Shown: positions 32,333 to 41,713 of the stretch, piece by piece
Layout: the number at the start of each line of letters is the position of its first letter
Position numbering within the stretch: position 1 is the first letter of the stretch
Assembly: GCF_013085545.1 (NCBI RefSeq)
Contig: NZ_CP039543.1
Location: forward strand, 4,061,322-4,125,321
Direction: 5' to 3'
From: Oceanidesulfovibrio marinus
Lineage (GTDB): Bacteria > Desulfobacterota > Desulfovibrionia > Desulfovibrionales > Desulfovibrionaceae
Length of the DNA stretch: 64,000 bases
The notes under the pieces: model-generated
What the model saw: only the letters and a program-made list of their open reading frames with translations
Databases searched by the model: none
Told to the model about the DNA's origin: nothing
Program-made: the position numbers and the translations under genes

Positions 32333-33328
32333 TCACGCCGGGACGGGTATGGACTCCAGCAGCCGGCTGACCACGCCGCGGGTGGTCTCGCCTGCATACT
32401 CGGCCTGGGGCTCCAGCACCATGCGGTGGGGCAGCACCACAGGCGCGGCCTCCTGAACGGCGTCGGGGATGACGAAGTCGTGGCCGTCCGCCAGGGAGAG
32501 GGCCTGGGCGCAACGCATGAGTGTGAGCGAGGCGCGTGGGCCGGCGCCGAGGCGGACGCCGGGCTCGGTGCGTGTGGCTGTGGCCAGGTCCACCATATAA
32601 CGGGTCAGCTCCGGGCTGACGCGGACCAGGCTGCGGCCGTTCATCAGGGCCAGGGCGTCATCCAGCGTGGCGCAGGGCTGCAGGGTGTCCAGGGGATGGC
32701 CATGGACCTGCGCCTCCAGCACGGCGGCTTCCACCTCCGGCGGTACGTAGCCCAGGCGGAAGCTGACGGCGAAACGGTCCATCTGCGATTCCGGCAGGGG
32801 GTAGGTGCCGTGGAAGTCGGAGGGGTTCTGGGTGGCGATGACGAAGAAGGGCCGTTTCAGCGGCATCTCGCGGCCCTCCACCGAAACCTGGCGCTCGGCC
32901 ATAGCTTCCAGCAGGGCGGACTGGGTGCGCGGGGAGGCGCGGTTGATCTCGTCGCCCAGCAGGATGTTGGTGAAGACCGGGCCAGGGTGGAAACGGAAGG
33001 ACTGGCGCGCCGGGTCGTAGATGGAGACGCCGAGGATGTCGGCCGGCAGAAGGTCGGGCGTGAACTGGACGCGGGTGAAGCGCGCCTCCAGCGAGGCGGC
33101 CAGGGCCTTGGCCAGGGTGGTCTTGCCCGTGCCAGGCACATCCTCCAGCAGCACGTGGCCGCCGGCGGCAAAGGCCGCGAGCACCAGGCGCACGGCGCGG
33201 TCCTGTCCGCGCATCACCGCGGTGATGTTGGCGTGCAGCGCCTGGAACACCTCGCGTGCGCGCTGCAGCGCCGCCTCATCCGCCGTCTCGCTCGCTACGT
33301 GGTCCGATGGCGCGCCGTCCGCGGTCAT
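32333..33328 (-). CDS. MoxR-family AAA+ ATPase
   Basis: A 331-residue MoxR ATPase. Walker A is LEDVPGTGKTTLAKALA, Walker B ILLGDEINRASP, sensor 1 ATQNP and the later GPRASLTLMR is the sensor-2 region. Members act as chaperone-like unfoldases for vWA proteins. The ATG overlaps the TGA of the third lipoprotein gene (ATGA), tying the ATPase translationally to the lipoprotein genes. DUF58 and transglutaminase genes follow on the same strand. Confidence 0.94.
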   Translation of the reverse strand: MTADGAPSDHVASETADEAALQRAREVFQALHANITAVMRGQDRAVRLVLAAFAAGGHVLLEDVPGTGKTTLAKALAASLEARFTRVQFTPDLLPADILGVSIYDPARQSFRFHPGPVFTNILLGDEINRASPRTQSALLEAMAERQVSVEGREMPLKRPFFVIATQNPSDFHGTYPLPESQMDRFAVSFRLGYVPPEVEAAVLEAQVHGHPLDTLQPCATLDDALALMNGRSLVRVSPELTRYMVDLATATRTEPGVRLGAGPRASLTLMRCAQALSLADGHDFVIPDAVQEAAPVVLPHRMVLEPQAEYAGETTRGVVSRLLESIPVPA

Positions 33329-33708
33329 GTTTCAGCCCTGTTCTCGGAGTACTCGTAGTGCTGGCGGCAGTACTGCTGGCAAATGGTCTTGCCGCGGTGG
33401 ATGAACCGGGAGCAGATGGTGGTGTACCAGTTGCCAGAGGACCGGTCGCTCACCGCTGTGCAGGCGTTGATACAGGACTCGCGGTTTTCGAAGCTCATGC
33501 GCAGGGTGTTGGCGTACTGGTCGCAGAGATGGTCCTGGAAGAAGCGGTCGCAGGACGAGGACGAGGCGAGGTTGTCGCCGGACTGGACGTCCGCCACCAC
33601 GAACCGGCAGCGGAAGCGGACATACGTGATGTCCATTTTGGCCGGTGCATAGCAGGACGTGAGCCCGACAAGCATGAGCAGCAGGGCGGCGCAGGGGAGG
33701 ATTTTCAT
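33325..33708 (-). CDS. Cysteine-rich lipoprotein, paralogue 3
   Basis: A 127-residue lipoprotein with lipobox GLTSC. The mature part starts with the shared RFRCRF and ends TICQQYCRQHY plus an acidic tail. Its cysteines follow the family pattern C-x8-C-x16-C-x3-C-x15-C-x10-C-x3-C after RFRCRF, identical to the two genes upstream. Eight conserved cysteines imply four disulfides in the periplasm or on the outer membrane. Its stop overlaps moxR. The ribosome binding site is weak (AAGAGACG), so it may depend on read-through from upstream. I recognise no named family. Confidence 0.85.
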   Translation of the reverse strand: MKILPCAALLLMLVGLTSCYAPAKMDITYVRFRCRFVVADVQSGDNLASSSSCDRFFQDHLCDQYANTLRMSFENRESCINACTAVSDRSSGNWYTTICSRFIHRGKTICQQYCRQHYEYSENRAET

Positions 33709-33732
33709 GGGGACGTCTCTTAAGTACCGCCA

Positions 33733-34101
33733 CTACCTGGGGTAGTGCTGGCGGCAGTACTGCTCGCAGATGGTGTTGGTTCGAACGGCGAAGTTGTTGC
33801 AGCTGGAGAACATGGTCTGCGTCATGCTGCCTGCCTGCACGCTGTTGCACCCCTGGATGCAGGCGTCGCGGTTGGCGTACTCGACCTTGAGAACCTCGGT
33901 GTATTGGTCGCAGAGCTGGGCCTGCATCTGCAAATCGCAACCGGCGAAGTTGTCGTTGTTCGAGAGCTCGTCATCTTCGGCGAAACGGCAGCGGAAGCGG
34001 AAGTCCGAGATGTTCATAGTCTCCCGCGCAGCGCAGGATTCAAGCAGGACGCCGGCTAAAAGGAGACAGCACAGGGCCATGGCAATGCGGGAAATGTTCA
34101 C
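33733..34101 (-). CDS. Cysteine-rich lipoprotein, paralogue 2
   Basis: A 122-residue GTG-initiated lipoprotein with GGAGG seven bases before the start and lipobox LLESC. The mature sequence shares DFRFRCRF, CDQYTEV, NRDACIQGC and TICEQYCRQHY with its neighbours, with the same spacing between all cysteines. Between them most other residues differ, so these are old duplications. It ends 24 bases before paralogue 3. Confidence 0.86.
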   Translation of the reverse strand: MNISRIAMALCCLLLAGVLLESCAARETMNISDFRFRCRFAEDDELSNNDNFAGCDLQMQAQLCDQYTEVLKVEYANRDACIQGCNSVQAGSMTQTMFSSCNNFAVRTNTICEQYCRQHYPR

Positions 34102-34187
34102 GGTGTATCCTCCACAGGTATATGGTCGCGGAGCGGAGCGCTCCTGCCGGAGCCGCGTCTAAACACGTACCCCGGCGCGCCGCCGCG

Positions 34188-34532
34188 CTAGTCGAAGTGT
34201 TGGCGGCAGTATTGCTGGCAGATGGTCTTGCTCCGCAAGGCAAACGATTGGCAGCCGGTGGTTCTGGTCTGCAAGGTAAACTCGCGCTGCACTGCCCCGC
34301 AGGCCTGGATGCACTCATCTCTGTTCAGGTAGCTCTGGTTCAGCACGTTGGCGTATGCGTTGCAAAGATGCTGCTGCGTCTGGAAGTTGCAGCTGGAGAC
34401 GTCATCTTCCATGCCGCCTCCACTGTCGGCAAAGCGGCAACGGAAGCGGAAGTCCGAGAGCGTCATCTTGGCGGTGGCGCAGGCGCTCAGCGAGATCATG
34501 ACAAGCAGCGCGGCAAGGATAAGGGTTCGCAC
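34188..34532 (-). CDS. Cysteine-rich lipoprotein, paralogue 1
   Basis: A 114-residue GTG-initiated lipoprotein, first gene of the moxR operon. GGAGG lies eight bases before the GTG, and the lipobox is LSAC. It shares LSDFRFRCRF, NRDECIQAC and KTICQQYCRQHF with the next two genes. A weak promoter-like TTTCAG-17-TATTGT lies in the 159-base gap upstream. The two CX3C motifs near the end recall disulfide-locked helical hairpins, but that comparison is structural speculation. Confidence 0.86.
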   Translation of the reverse strand: MRTLILAALLVMISLSACATAKMTLSDFRFRCRFADSGGGMEDDVSSCNFQTQQHLCNAYANVLNQSYLNRDECIQACGAVQREFTLQTRTTGCQSFALRSKTICQQYCRQHFD

Positions 34533-34691
34533 GGTTCACACCTCCAGGGGGCTGGTGCAGATTGCGTCCGTGCCTACAGTACGACACGGACACTTCACAA
34601 TACACCAGTGCGCTGCTCCCTGAAAGCCCCAACGCGCTGAAGTTCGAAAAAAACGTCGTGCGTCGGGGTCCTGCCCTGCCGCGCCGCCTTT

Positions 34692-36098
34692 CTACGAGGC
34701 CGGATGCCCGCTGCCGATAATGTGCTTGGCCGGGATGAGCCCGGTGGCCGCCGCGGAGACGATGTTGCCTGCCACGCCTGGGCCGTCGCCGGCCACGTAC
34801 AGGCCGTCCACGTGCGTCATCAGGTTGGAGTCCGTCTCTACCTGGGTGGCGAAGAACTTGATCTCCGGTGCGTAGAGCAGGGTCTCCTCGTTGGCCACGC
34901 CCGGCACCACGAGGTCGAGCTTCTCCAGGCCCTCGATGATGTTGGCCAGGATGCGGTGAGGCATGAACATGGCGATGTCGCCGCAGACCACGTTCTGCAG
35001 GGTGGGCTCCAGGGAGCCCTTGTGGATGCGGTTCCAGGTGGAGCGGCGGCCGCGTTTGAGGTCGCCGAAGCGCTGGAGGATGGGCTTGCCGCCGCCGATG
35101 AGGGTGGCCAGCCGGCCGATGGCCTCGCCGAAGGCCTGATTGTCGGAGATGGGTTCCGTGAGCACGACCTTGGAGAGGAAGGCGAAGTTGGAGTTCTCGG
35201 ACTTGCGGTCCATGTACGCGTGGCCGTTCACGCAGACGAAGTCCTGGTAGTTCTCCAGGGAGACGAAGCCCTGGCGGTTGGTGCAGAAGGTGCGCGTCTG
35301 GTCATCGTACTTGGAGGTCTGGATGAAGAAGGTGGGGTCGTAGATGACGTTGGTGATGTCGTGGAGGATGTCCTTGTGGACCTCCACGCGCACGCCGATC
35401 TCGATGCCGCGCTGGCTGAGGGAAACGCCGTTGCGCTCGGCCACGCCGGCCACCCACTCCGCGCCCACGCGCCCGGGAGCGAGAATGACGTTGGGCGCTT
35501 TGTACTCCGCCTTCTTGGTAACCACGCCCGCCGCGTGGCCCTTTTCCACAAGGATGTCCACGGCGGCCTCGTCGGTCTGGAAGACCACGCCCCGGCGCTT
35601 GAGCTCGTCGGTCATGTCCTCGATGTAGTGGGGCAGCTTGTCGCTGCCCAGGTGCTTCTGGCGGATGATGAGCAGGTCGATGCCGTTGATCTTGGCTTTC
35701 TTGCGCACCTCCTCAGCGGCTTCCATGTCGGTGGGGTAGACCTGGCCGTCCATTCCGAAGCGGTTGAATATCTGCTCGGTCTCTTCGATGAGCGCCTTGG
35801 CCTCGGACACGGACATGAACTGGGTGAGATCGGTCTTGCCCAGCTTGTGGATGTAGTTGAGCTTGCCGTCGGAGAAGAGGCCGGCTCCGCCAACGCCGGA
35901 GAGGATTTGGCAGGGCGCGCAGTGCTTGCAGGACATCTCCTTCTTGAGCGGGCAGATGCGCTTTGGGATCTCGCGGCCTTTTTCCAGAACCAGGACCTTC
36001 ATGGAGGGGGCGGCGGACAGGGCGTAGGCGGCGAAAAGGCCGGCGGGGCCGGCGCCGACGATGATGACGTCGTACTGGGTGCGATGAGGCAAGATCAT
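34692..36098 (-). CDS. FAD-dependent dehydrogenase (COG2509 type)
   Basis: A 468-residue flavoprotein with an N-terminal Rossmann motif (DVIIVGAGPAGLFAAYAL) and a C-terminal FAD-contact segment (VDGLYVAGDGPGVAGNIVSA). A cysteine group CPLKKEMSCKHCAPC precedes GVGGAGLFSDGKLN, characteristic of this uncharacterised dehydrogenase family. The substrate is unknown. It starts 31 bases after the hybrid kinase on the same strand, so they may share a transcript. AAGGAG sits unusually close to the ATG. Confidence 0.85.
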   Translation of the reverse strand: MILPHRTQYDVIIVGAGPAGLFAAYALSAAPSMKVLVLEKGREIPKRICPLKKEMSCKHCAPCQILSGVGGAGLFSDGKLNYIHKLGKTDLTQFMSVSEAKALIEETEQIFNRFGMDGQVYPTDMEAAEEVRKKAKINGIDLLIIRQKHLGSDKLPHYIEDMTDELKRRGVVFQTDEAAVDILVEKGHAAGVVTKKAEYKAPNVILAPGRVGAEWVAGVAERNGVSLSQRGIEIGVRVEVHKDILHDITNVIYDPTFFIQTSKYDDQTRTFCTNRQGFVSLENYQDFVCVNGHAYMDRKSENSNFAFLSKVVLTEPISDNQAFGEAIGRLATLIGGGKPILQRFGDLKRGRRSTWNRIHKGSLEPTLQNVVCGDIAMFMPHRILANIIEGLEKLDLVVPGVANEETLLYAPEIKFFATQVETDSNLMTHVDGLYVAGDGPGVAGNIVSAAATGLIPAKHIIGSGHPAS

Positions 36099-36129
36099 GC
36101 TCCTTACGGGGGCGCGGAGGCGCGCAATG

Positions 36130-38778
36130 CTATTGGCCGGCGTCGTCGCCGGAGGCGAAATGCTTGAGCAGGGCGGAGAGGTCCGTCCTGTTGACGGGCT
36201 TGGACAGGTAGCTGTCCATGCCGGCGGCGAGGAACCGCTGCTGGTCGCCTTTCATGGCGTAGGCAGTGAGGGCGATGATGGGGATTTTCACATCGAGGCC
36301 GGAGACGGCGCCGGCGCGAATGCGGCGTGTGGTTTCCAGGCCGTCCATCTCGGGCATCTGGATATCCATGAGGATGACGTCGAAGCTTTTGACGGCGAGC
36401 AGGTCCAGAGCCTGCTGCCCGTTGGCCGCGAGCTGGACCGAGTGGCCACGCTGCTCCAGGAAGCGCGAGAGGAAGACCTGGTTCACCTTGTTGTCCTCGG
36501 CGATGAGGATGGAGAGGGGCGGTTCCCGGTCCTCCTCGGCGGCCGCGGGTTGCGGCGCCGGAGACTCCGCCTCGGTTTTCTCCTCCTCGTCTTCCGGAAT
36601 GGAGAAGCATGCGGTGAAGGTGAAGGTGGAGCCGCCGTCCGGGTTGTTGCCGGCGGTGATCACACCGTCCATCATGGTGACGAGGCTGCGGGAGATGGCG
36701 AGGCCGAGTCCCGTGCCGGCGTGCTTTTTGGAGTAGGAGCTGTCCACCTGGGAGAAGCTCTCGAACAGGGACTCGATCTTGTCCTCGGGGATGCCGATGC
36801 CCGTATCCGAGACCGAGAAGCGCAGGGTGGCCATGGTGTCCTGGATGCTTTCCACTCCCATGTGGATGCGCACTGTGCCCTCGGGCGTGAACTTGAGGGC
36901 GTTGGAGACGAGGTTGCGGATGATCTGGGCGAGACGGCCGGGATCGCCGGTGAGAAGCTTGGGCACGTCGTCGTCAATGTGTGACTCGATGGTGGTGGAG
37001 CGGCGCGCGGCCTGTGTGGCGAAACCGCGCAGGGTCTTGGCCAGCAGCTTGTCCGGCTGGAACTTGGTAAAGGAGAGGGTCAGGCCCTTGGACTCGATCC
37101 TGTTGTAGTCGAGGATGTCGTTGATGATGTCCAGCAGGGTCTCGGCGGAGTCGAGAATCATCTCCATATTGTCGCGCTGCTCTTCGTCCAGCTCTGTTTC
37201 CAGAGTGAGCTCGGACATGCCGATGACGCAGGAGAGCGGCGTTCTGATCTCGTGGCTCATGTTGGCCAGGAACATGCTCTTGGCCTTGTTGGCCTGCTCG
37301 GCCTGCTCCTTGGCGCTGCGCAGCTCTTCTTCCATGCGCTTGCGGTGGGTGATGTCGCGGAACATGAAGCGCATGGCGCCGGATGACATGCGGGTGGCGC
37401 CCACGTCTGCGGTGCGGACCTTGTCGCCGTCGGTGATGAAGCGCATCTCGCGCCGCAGGGTATGGCCTTCCTGCAGAGCCTCCAGCATGGCTTCCAAGGA
37501 CTCGCGCTCGAACTCGTCCGGGTGGATGAAATCGCTGAGCTTCCGGCCCTGCAGCGCGTCATGGCCATCCATGTGGTTGAGGAGGTCGAGAGCCTGGGAG
37601 TTGGCCTCCACGATTTCGCCCTGCGGATTGATGACAAGGATGCCTTCCGAGGCCTGCTCGAACAGATCGCGGTACTGCGCCTCGCTCTGCTGCAGGCGCT
37701 GCTGGGTGGCGGTAAGGGCGTTGACCTTGGAGCGCAGGCCGCCCAGGGTCTCCACCAGCCGGGCCGTCATGGAGTTGAACGCCTCGGCCAGCTCGCCTAT
37801 CTCGTCGCCGCGCTCCACCTCGGCCCGGCGGGTGATGTCTCCGCCCTGCACAGCCCTGGCCGTGACCACGAGCTGGGAGATTGGCCGCACGATGCGCTTG
37901 ATGGTGGCGTAGGACAGGCTGGCCGCCGACACCAGTGCAATGAGCACGATGAAGAAGACCGAAAGCAGGGTGAAGGTGGCCAGGCCCATGGTGTTGCCCA
38001 GGGAGCGCTGGCAGACCACGGTGAAGTGGTCGTCCCCCAGCATGAAGGAGCGCGTGGCCATGAGCGACAGATCGCCGCCCAGACTGCGGGAGATGCCGTC
38101 CTCCTCAGGTGGTCTGAAGCTGGTGGGGCCTGTGATGGGAGATCGCGAGGACGTGAGCATGAGCCTGCCCTCGGAGTCCACCAGATAGAGCCGTTCCTTG
38201 TCGTTGTTCACGGACGCGAGCATGTGCTGCAACGCGGCGAAGCGGCACACGGCCAGGAGGTTCTTCTCGCCGGCGCCCTGGCGGCGGATGATCATGTAGC
38301 ATTCCCCGGTGTCGGGGTCGAAGATGGGTTTGCCGTACACCTCGCCGGGTTTGAGGGCCTGGGCAGCCTCCAGCACGGGCGTCGGCGGCGTCGGCGCTTC
38401 CATGGGCCGGCGGGCGAAGGTCATGCGCACGGTGTTCGAGTCGTCCACGAGCATCAGCCACTCGAAGTTGTTCTCCTCGATGGCCATGAGCGAGCTCAGC
38501 TCGCCGCGCATGGTCTCGGAAGGGGAGAGCCTGTCCATGGAGGGCGGCTGCCCGTACTGTGCGAGGGAGACGGCTAGGGTGAGGCCGCGTTCCAGCCGGT
38601 GGAAGTGATCCTCGACACGCGATGCGATCTGAGAGGCCATGTCCTGCTGCGAGGAGAGGGCCTGCTTTTTCTGGACGGTGAGGGTGAGGCCGAGAACCAC
38701 GAGCCCCACGGCAAGCAGGGGCACCACGGCCAGAAAGAGGAAGTAAAAGGTCAGTCTTTTTCGAATGCTTTTGTTCAC
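36130..38778 (-). CDS. Hybrid sensor histidine kinase (Cache-HAMP-PAS-HisKA-HATPase-REC)
   Basis: An 882-residue hybrid kinase. A membrane segment (10-32), a periplasmic sensor of about 235 residues, a second membrane segment (267-291), HAMP (292-345), PAS (about 365-480), HisKA with [10 protein letters not shown] (H509), HATPase ([23 protein letters not shown]) and a C-terminal receiver ([21 protein letters not shown]) follow in order. All catalytic residues look present. The GTG at 38778 is chosen because AAGGA precedes it by nine bases and TM1 then sits at the N-terminus. The final phosphotransfer partner is not adjacent. Confidence 0.92.
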   Translation of the reverse strand: MNKSIRKRLTFYFLFLAVVPLLAVGLVVLGLTLTVQKKQALSSQQDMASQIASRVEDHFHRLERGLTLAVSLAQYGQPPSMDRLSPSETMRGELSSLMAIEENNFEWLMLVDDSNTVRMTFARRPMEAPTPPTPVLEAAQALKPGEVYGKPIFDPDTGECYMIIRRQGAGEKNLLAVCRFAALQHMLASVNNDKERLYLVDSEGRLMLTSSRSPITGPTSFRPPEEDGISRSLGGDLSLMATRSFMLGDDHFTVVCQRSLGNTMGLATFTLLSVFFIVLIALVSAASLSYATIKRIVRPISQLVVTARAVQGGDITRRAEVERGDEIGELAEAFNSMTARLVETLGGLRSKVNALTATQQRLQQSEAQYRDLFEQASEGILVINPQGEIVEANSQALDLLNHMDGHDALQGRKLSDFIHPDEFERESLEAMLEALQEGHTLRREMRFITDGDKVRTADVGATRMSSGAMRFMFRDITHRKRMEEELRSAKEQAEQANKAKSMFLANMSHEIRTPLSCVIGMSELTLETELDEEQRDNMEMILDSAETLLDIINDILDYNRIESKGLTLSFTKFQPDKLLAKTLRGFATQAARRSTTIESHIDDDVPKLLTGDPGRLAQIIRNLVSNALKFTPEGTVRIHMGVESIQDTMATLRFSVSDTGIGIPEDKIESLFESFSQVDSSYSKKHAGTGLGLAISRSLVTMMDGVITAGNNPDGGSTFTFTACFSIPEDEEEKTEAESPAPQPAAAEEDREPPLSILIAEDNKVNQVFLSRFLEQRGHSVQLAANGQQALDLLAVKSFDVILMDIQMPEMDGLETTRRIRAGAVSGLDVKIPIIALTAYAMKGDQQRFLAAGMDSYLSKPVNRTDLSALLKHFASGDDAGQ

Positions 38779-39134
38779 TACATGCCATCCTTCAACCGAC
38801 ACGCGTGCAGGAGGCCGGGGGTGCGCCGGGCGCTGGCTTGGGCGCTCATCCGAAGAGAGCGGCCTTGTCCCGGCGGCCATTTTTCAGTCCGCTTGAGTAA
38901 CCGGTGTCGGGTATGCCTTGTGCCGCAGGTGCGCGCAGCATGCAACAGGGCAGAGCGAAACGGCACACAACAATTACAAAAGGCCGTGGTTTCGTAAAGT
39001 CCCTGACGAATTCCTACACAAAGATTATGGAAGTATCTTTGTTGCAGTGGACTTCGCCTGGCCGCCGGGCTAGAAATGCTTCCTTTGGTCAAGGAGCTGC
39101 GCCCAACCCATCCCAGTACCGGAAAAGTCACGCC

Positions 39135-40052
39135 ATGAGCCATCCGCCCCAACCCACGTCCAGAATCGGCGTCTACATTCCCAGCATCGCGCTGTTCGTC
39201 GCTGTGCTCATCTGGGCCAGCTCGTTCGTGGCCATGAAGGTGGCGGTCATGGCCTTCAGCCCGCTGGTGGTGATCTTCGGCCGCATGGCCGTGGCCAGCG
39301 TGATCTTCGGCTTCGTGGCCTTGCGCACAGGCATCCCAAAGGTGCGGCGCCAGGATGTGGTCATCATTCTATGCATGGCGTTGTGCGAGCCCTGCCTGTA
39401 CTTCATCTTCGAGGCGTTCGCCCTGCGCTATACCACGGCCTCCCAGGCCGGCATGATAACGGCCATGCTGCCGCTGATGGTGGCGGCCGTGGCCTTCGTC
39501 TCCCTGGGTGAACGTCCCAGGGCGCGCACCTGGGCCGGATTCTTCATCGCTGTGGCCGGGGTGGTCTGGCTGTCGGCCGCCAGCGTGAGCTCGGACCTGG
39601 CCCCCAACCCCATTCTCGGCAACACCCTGGAGTTCCTGGCCATGGTCTGCGCCACGGGCTATACCGTGCTGCTCAAGCGGCTTTCCTCCACCAACTCGCC
39701 GTGGTTCCTCACGGCCGTGCAGGCCGTGGCCGGCGCGCTGTTCTACCTGCCGGGTCTGCTGCTGCCCATTGCGCAGACGCACGGAGAGCCCGGCCTGAAC
39801 GGCGTCCTGGCGATTCTCTACCTGGGCTCGATAGTGACCATCGGCGCTTACGGCCTCTACAACTTCGGCGTCAGCCGTCTGCCGGCCAGCCAGGCCTCGG
39901 CCTTCATCAACCTGATTCCCGTGTTCTCCGTCATCCTGGGCACCATGCTGCTGGGCGAAACCTTTACGCCGTGGCAGATTGCCGCCTCGGTGGTGGTGCT
40001 GGTGGGCGTGGGGCTCAGCCAGGGCGGCCTACGCCGCGTTGGCGTTGAGTAG
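39135..40052 (+). CDS. EamA/DMT-superfamily transporter
   Basis: A 305-residue protein with ten predicted membrane helices in two EamA repeats: ALFVAVLIWASSFVAMKVAV at the first and NTLEFLAMVCATGYTVLLKR at the second, with the typical ASAFINLIPVFSVILG near the end. It probably exports a metabolite or amino acid. The ATG at 39135 begins the protein just before helix 1; its ribosome binding site is weak and the frame is open far upstream. It is divergent from the hybrid kinase. Confidence 0.9.
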   Translation: MSHPPQPTSRIGVYIPSIALFVAVLIWASSFVAMKVAVMAFSPLVVIFGRMAVASVIFGFVALRTGIPKVRRQDVVIILCMALCEPCLYFIFEAFALRYTTASQAGMITAMLPLMVAAVAFVSLGERPRARTWAGFFIAVAGVVWLSAASVSSDLAPNPILGNTLEFLAMVCATGYTVLLKRLSSTNSPWFLTAVQAVAGALFYLPGLLLPIAQTHGEPGLNGVLAILYLGSIVTIGAYGLYNFGVSRLPASQASAFINLIPVFSVILGTMLLGETFTPWQIAASVVVLVGVGLSQGGLRRVGVE

Positions 40053-40236
40053 CCCAGAGCCTCGAAATCGTCTGCGTACTCATTCGCGCTCCCCTTTGTC
40101 GGGGATGGCATGCGCCGCAGGGCTTGGTCCGCTGCTGGACATGCAGGGCGACATTCTGCCTCGCGCGCGTTGGGTTATCACGCGGCCATTGCAGATGGTC
40201 GCCGTTCTGACCGTCCTGTCCGTCTGGGGCAGGTCG

Positions 40237-41433
40237 TCAGTTGGGTTCGGCTTCCAGCGGCAGGAACGCGGAGATGTTCAGGTCGGCGCTGTCCTCGCCG
40301 GCGGATGTGGACATGGGGAACCGGATGCTGCAACGCATGCCCTTGCCCGGCTTGCTTTCGAAGGAGACGTCGCCGCGTAGTTGGTATGTCAGGGCGTGGA
40401 TGAGCCGGAAGCCCAGGGTCTCGGGTGATTGCAGGGAAAAGCTCTCGGGCAGGCCTACGCCATCGTCCTCCACCACGAGCTCGACGCGGCGGTCCTGCCT
40501 GGACATGTACACGCGCATGGTGCCGGAGCGCCGACCGGGAAAGGCGTGGTGCATGATGTTGGAGGTGAGCTCGTTGAGCATGAGGCCGCAGGGGATGGCC
40601 TGGTTGATGGAGAGCGGGAAGGATTCGTCATCTGCGGTGACGGAGACGATGCCGCAGCGATCCGAGGTGCAGGTGTGCTGGCCGATGAGCTCCCGCGCGA
40701 ACTGGCCCATGTCCACCTGGGCGAAGTCGTTGGCCTGGTAGAGCTTCTCGTGCACCAGGGCCATGGAGGCCACCCGCTGCCGGCTCTCCAGAAAGGCGTC
40801 GCGCGCCATGGGCTCCGAGGTGTTCTCCGCCTGCAGGCTCAGGAGGCTGGAGATGATCTGGAGGTTGTTCTTGACGCGGTGGTGCACCTCACGGAGCAGG
40901 ATTTCCTTTTCCTGCAGCGAGGCGGCCATGGCTTTCTCGGCGGTGTCGCGCCGGCGAATCTCCTCCTGCAGCTTGGCGTTGGCCTCCATAAGCTGCCGCG
41001 TCCTGGTGGAGATGTCCTCTTCCAGCCGCTGCTGGTAGCGGCCGTGCTCCTTTTTGAGGGCTGCGTGCTCCAACGCCCGGCTCACGGAATGCTCCAGTAG
41101 CGAAAGATCGAGCACCGGCTTGATGAAGAAGTCCGACGCTCCCTGGCGCATGGCCTCCACCACGTCCTGGATCACGCCTGTGCCCGAGACCACAATGATC
41201 GGCACGTCGGAGATGGTCTCGCGCATGATGCGCATTATTTCGAGGCCCTGGCGGCCGGGCATGCGCAGATCGAGCAGCACGATGTCGGGCCGCTTTTCTT
41301 GAAAAAGAGCCAGGCCCGAGTCTCCGTCCGAGGCGGTGAGGGTCTGGAAACCCGAGTCCTCCATGAAGGCGGAAACGCTTTCGAGCAGGGATTGCTCGTC
41401 GTCTATGATAAGTATTGTGAACTGGTTGCGCAT
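40237..41433 (-). CDS. Receiver-HisKA_2 histidine kinase
   Basis: A 398-residue soluble protein. An N-terminal receiver (LIIDDEQ, DIVLLDLRMPGRQG, VVSGTG, FFIKP) is followed by a coiled coil (about 125-175) and a HisKA_2-type kinase with H-box LREVHHRVKNNLQIISSLL and an HWE/HisKA_2-like ATPase domain (LNELTSNIMHHAFPG, EDDGVGLP). A receiver feeding this kind of kinase suggests a phosphorelay relay point or a stress-response module. The gap 40053-40236 to the transporter shows nothing I can name. Confidence 0.9.
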   Translation of the reverse strand: MRNQFTILIIDDEQSLLESVSAFMEDSGFQTLTASDGDSGLALFQEKRPDIVLLDLRMPGRQGLEIMRIMRETISDVPIIVVSGTGVIQDVVEAMRQGASDFFIKPVLDLSLLEHSVSRALEHAALKKEHGRYQQRLEEDISTRTRQLMEANAKLQEEIRRRDTAEKAMAASLQEKEILLREVHHRVKNNLQIISSLLSLQAENTSEPMARDAFLESRQRVASMALVHEKLYQANDFAQVDMGQFARELIGQHTCTSDRCGIVSVTADDESFPLSINQAIPCGLMLNELTSNIMHHAFPGRRSGTMRVYMSRQDRRVELVVEDDGVGLPESFSLQSPETLGFRLIHALTYQLRGDVSFESKPGKGMRCSIRFPMSTSAGEDSADLNISAFLPLEAEPN

Positions 41434-41626
41434 CGCGTACCGAACCGTGGATTCAATGTTTCAGCATCCCCCGAAAAATATTCCATTTTGAATGTACCAA
41501 AGCCGGTGCGGCTGCTCAAGCATTTGGTGAAACGGGCGAGTTCCAGGTTGCTCAAGACCAGGGCTTTCGTTATGTGGATTCGGTGCCGATACTCGTAGTC
41601 ATTCCATACTCTTCCGTATTCCGCTC

Positions 41627-41641
41627 AAAAATTCCGCAGCG
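41627..41641. repeat. 15-bp direct repeat, left copy
   Basis: AAAAATTCCGCAGCG occurs here and again at 44503-44517, flanking asnB and the unknown gene after it. In the gap 41434-41713 I otherwise see only a weak promoter-like stretch and GAGGA before asnB. Confidence 0.5.
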
Positions 41642-41713
41642 GTATGCCTTTTTGGATTCCAACCTCGCCTCCGTGCAACGGGGCGTCTATCAAGTTATAG
41701 AGGACGTTTCGTC

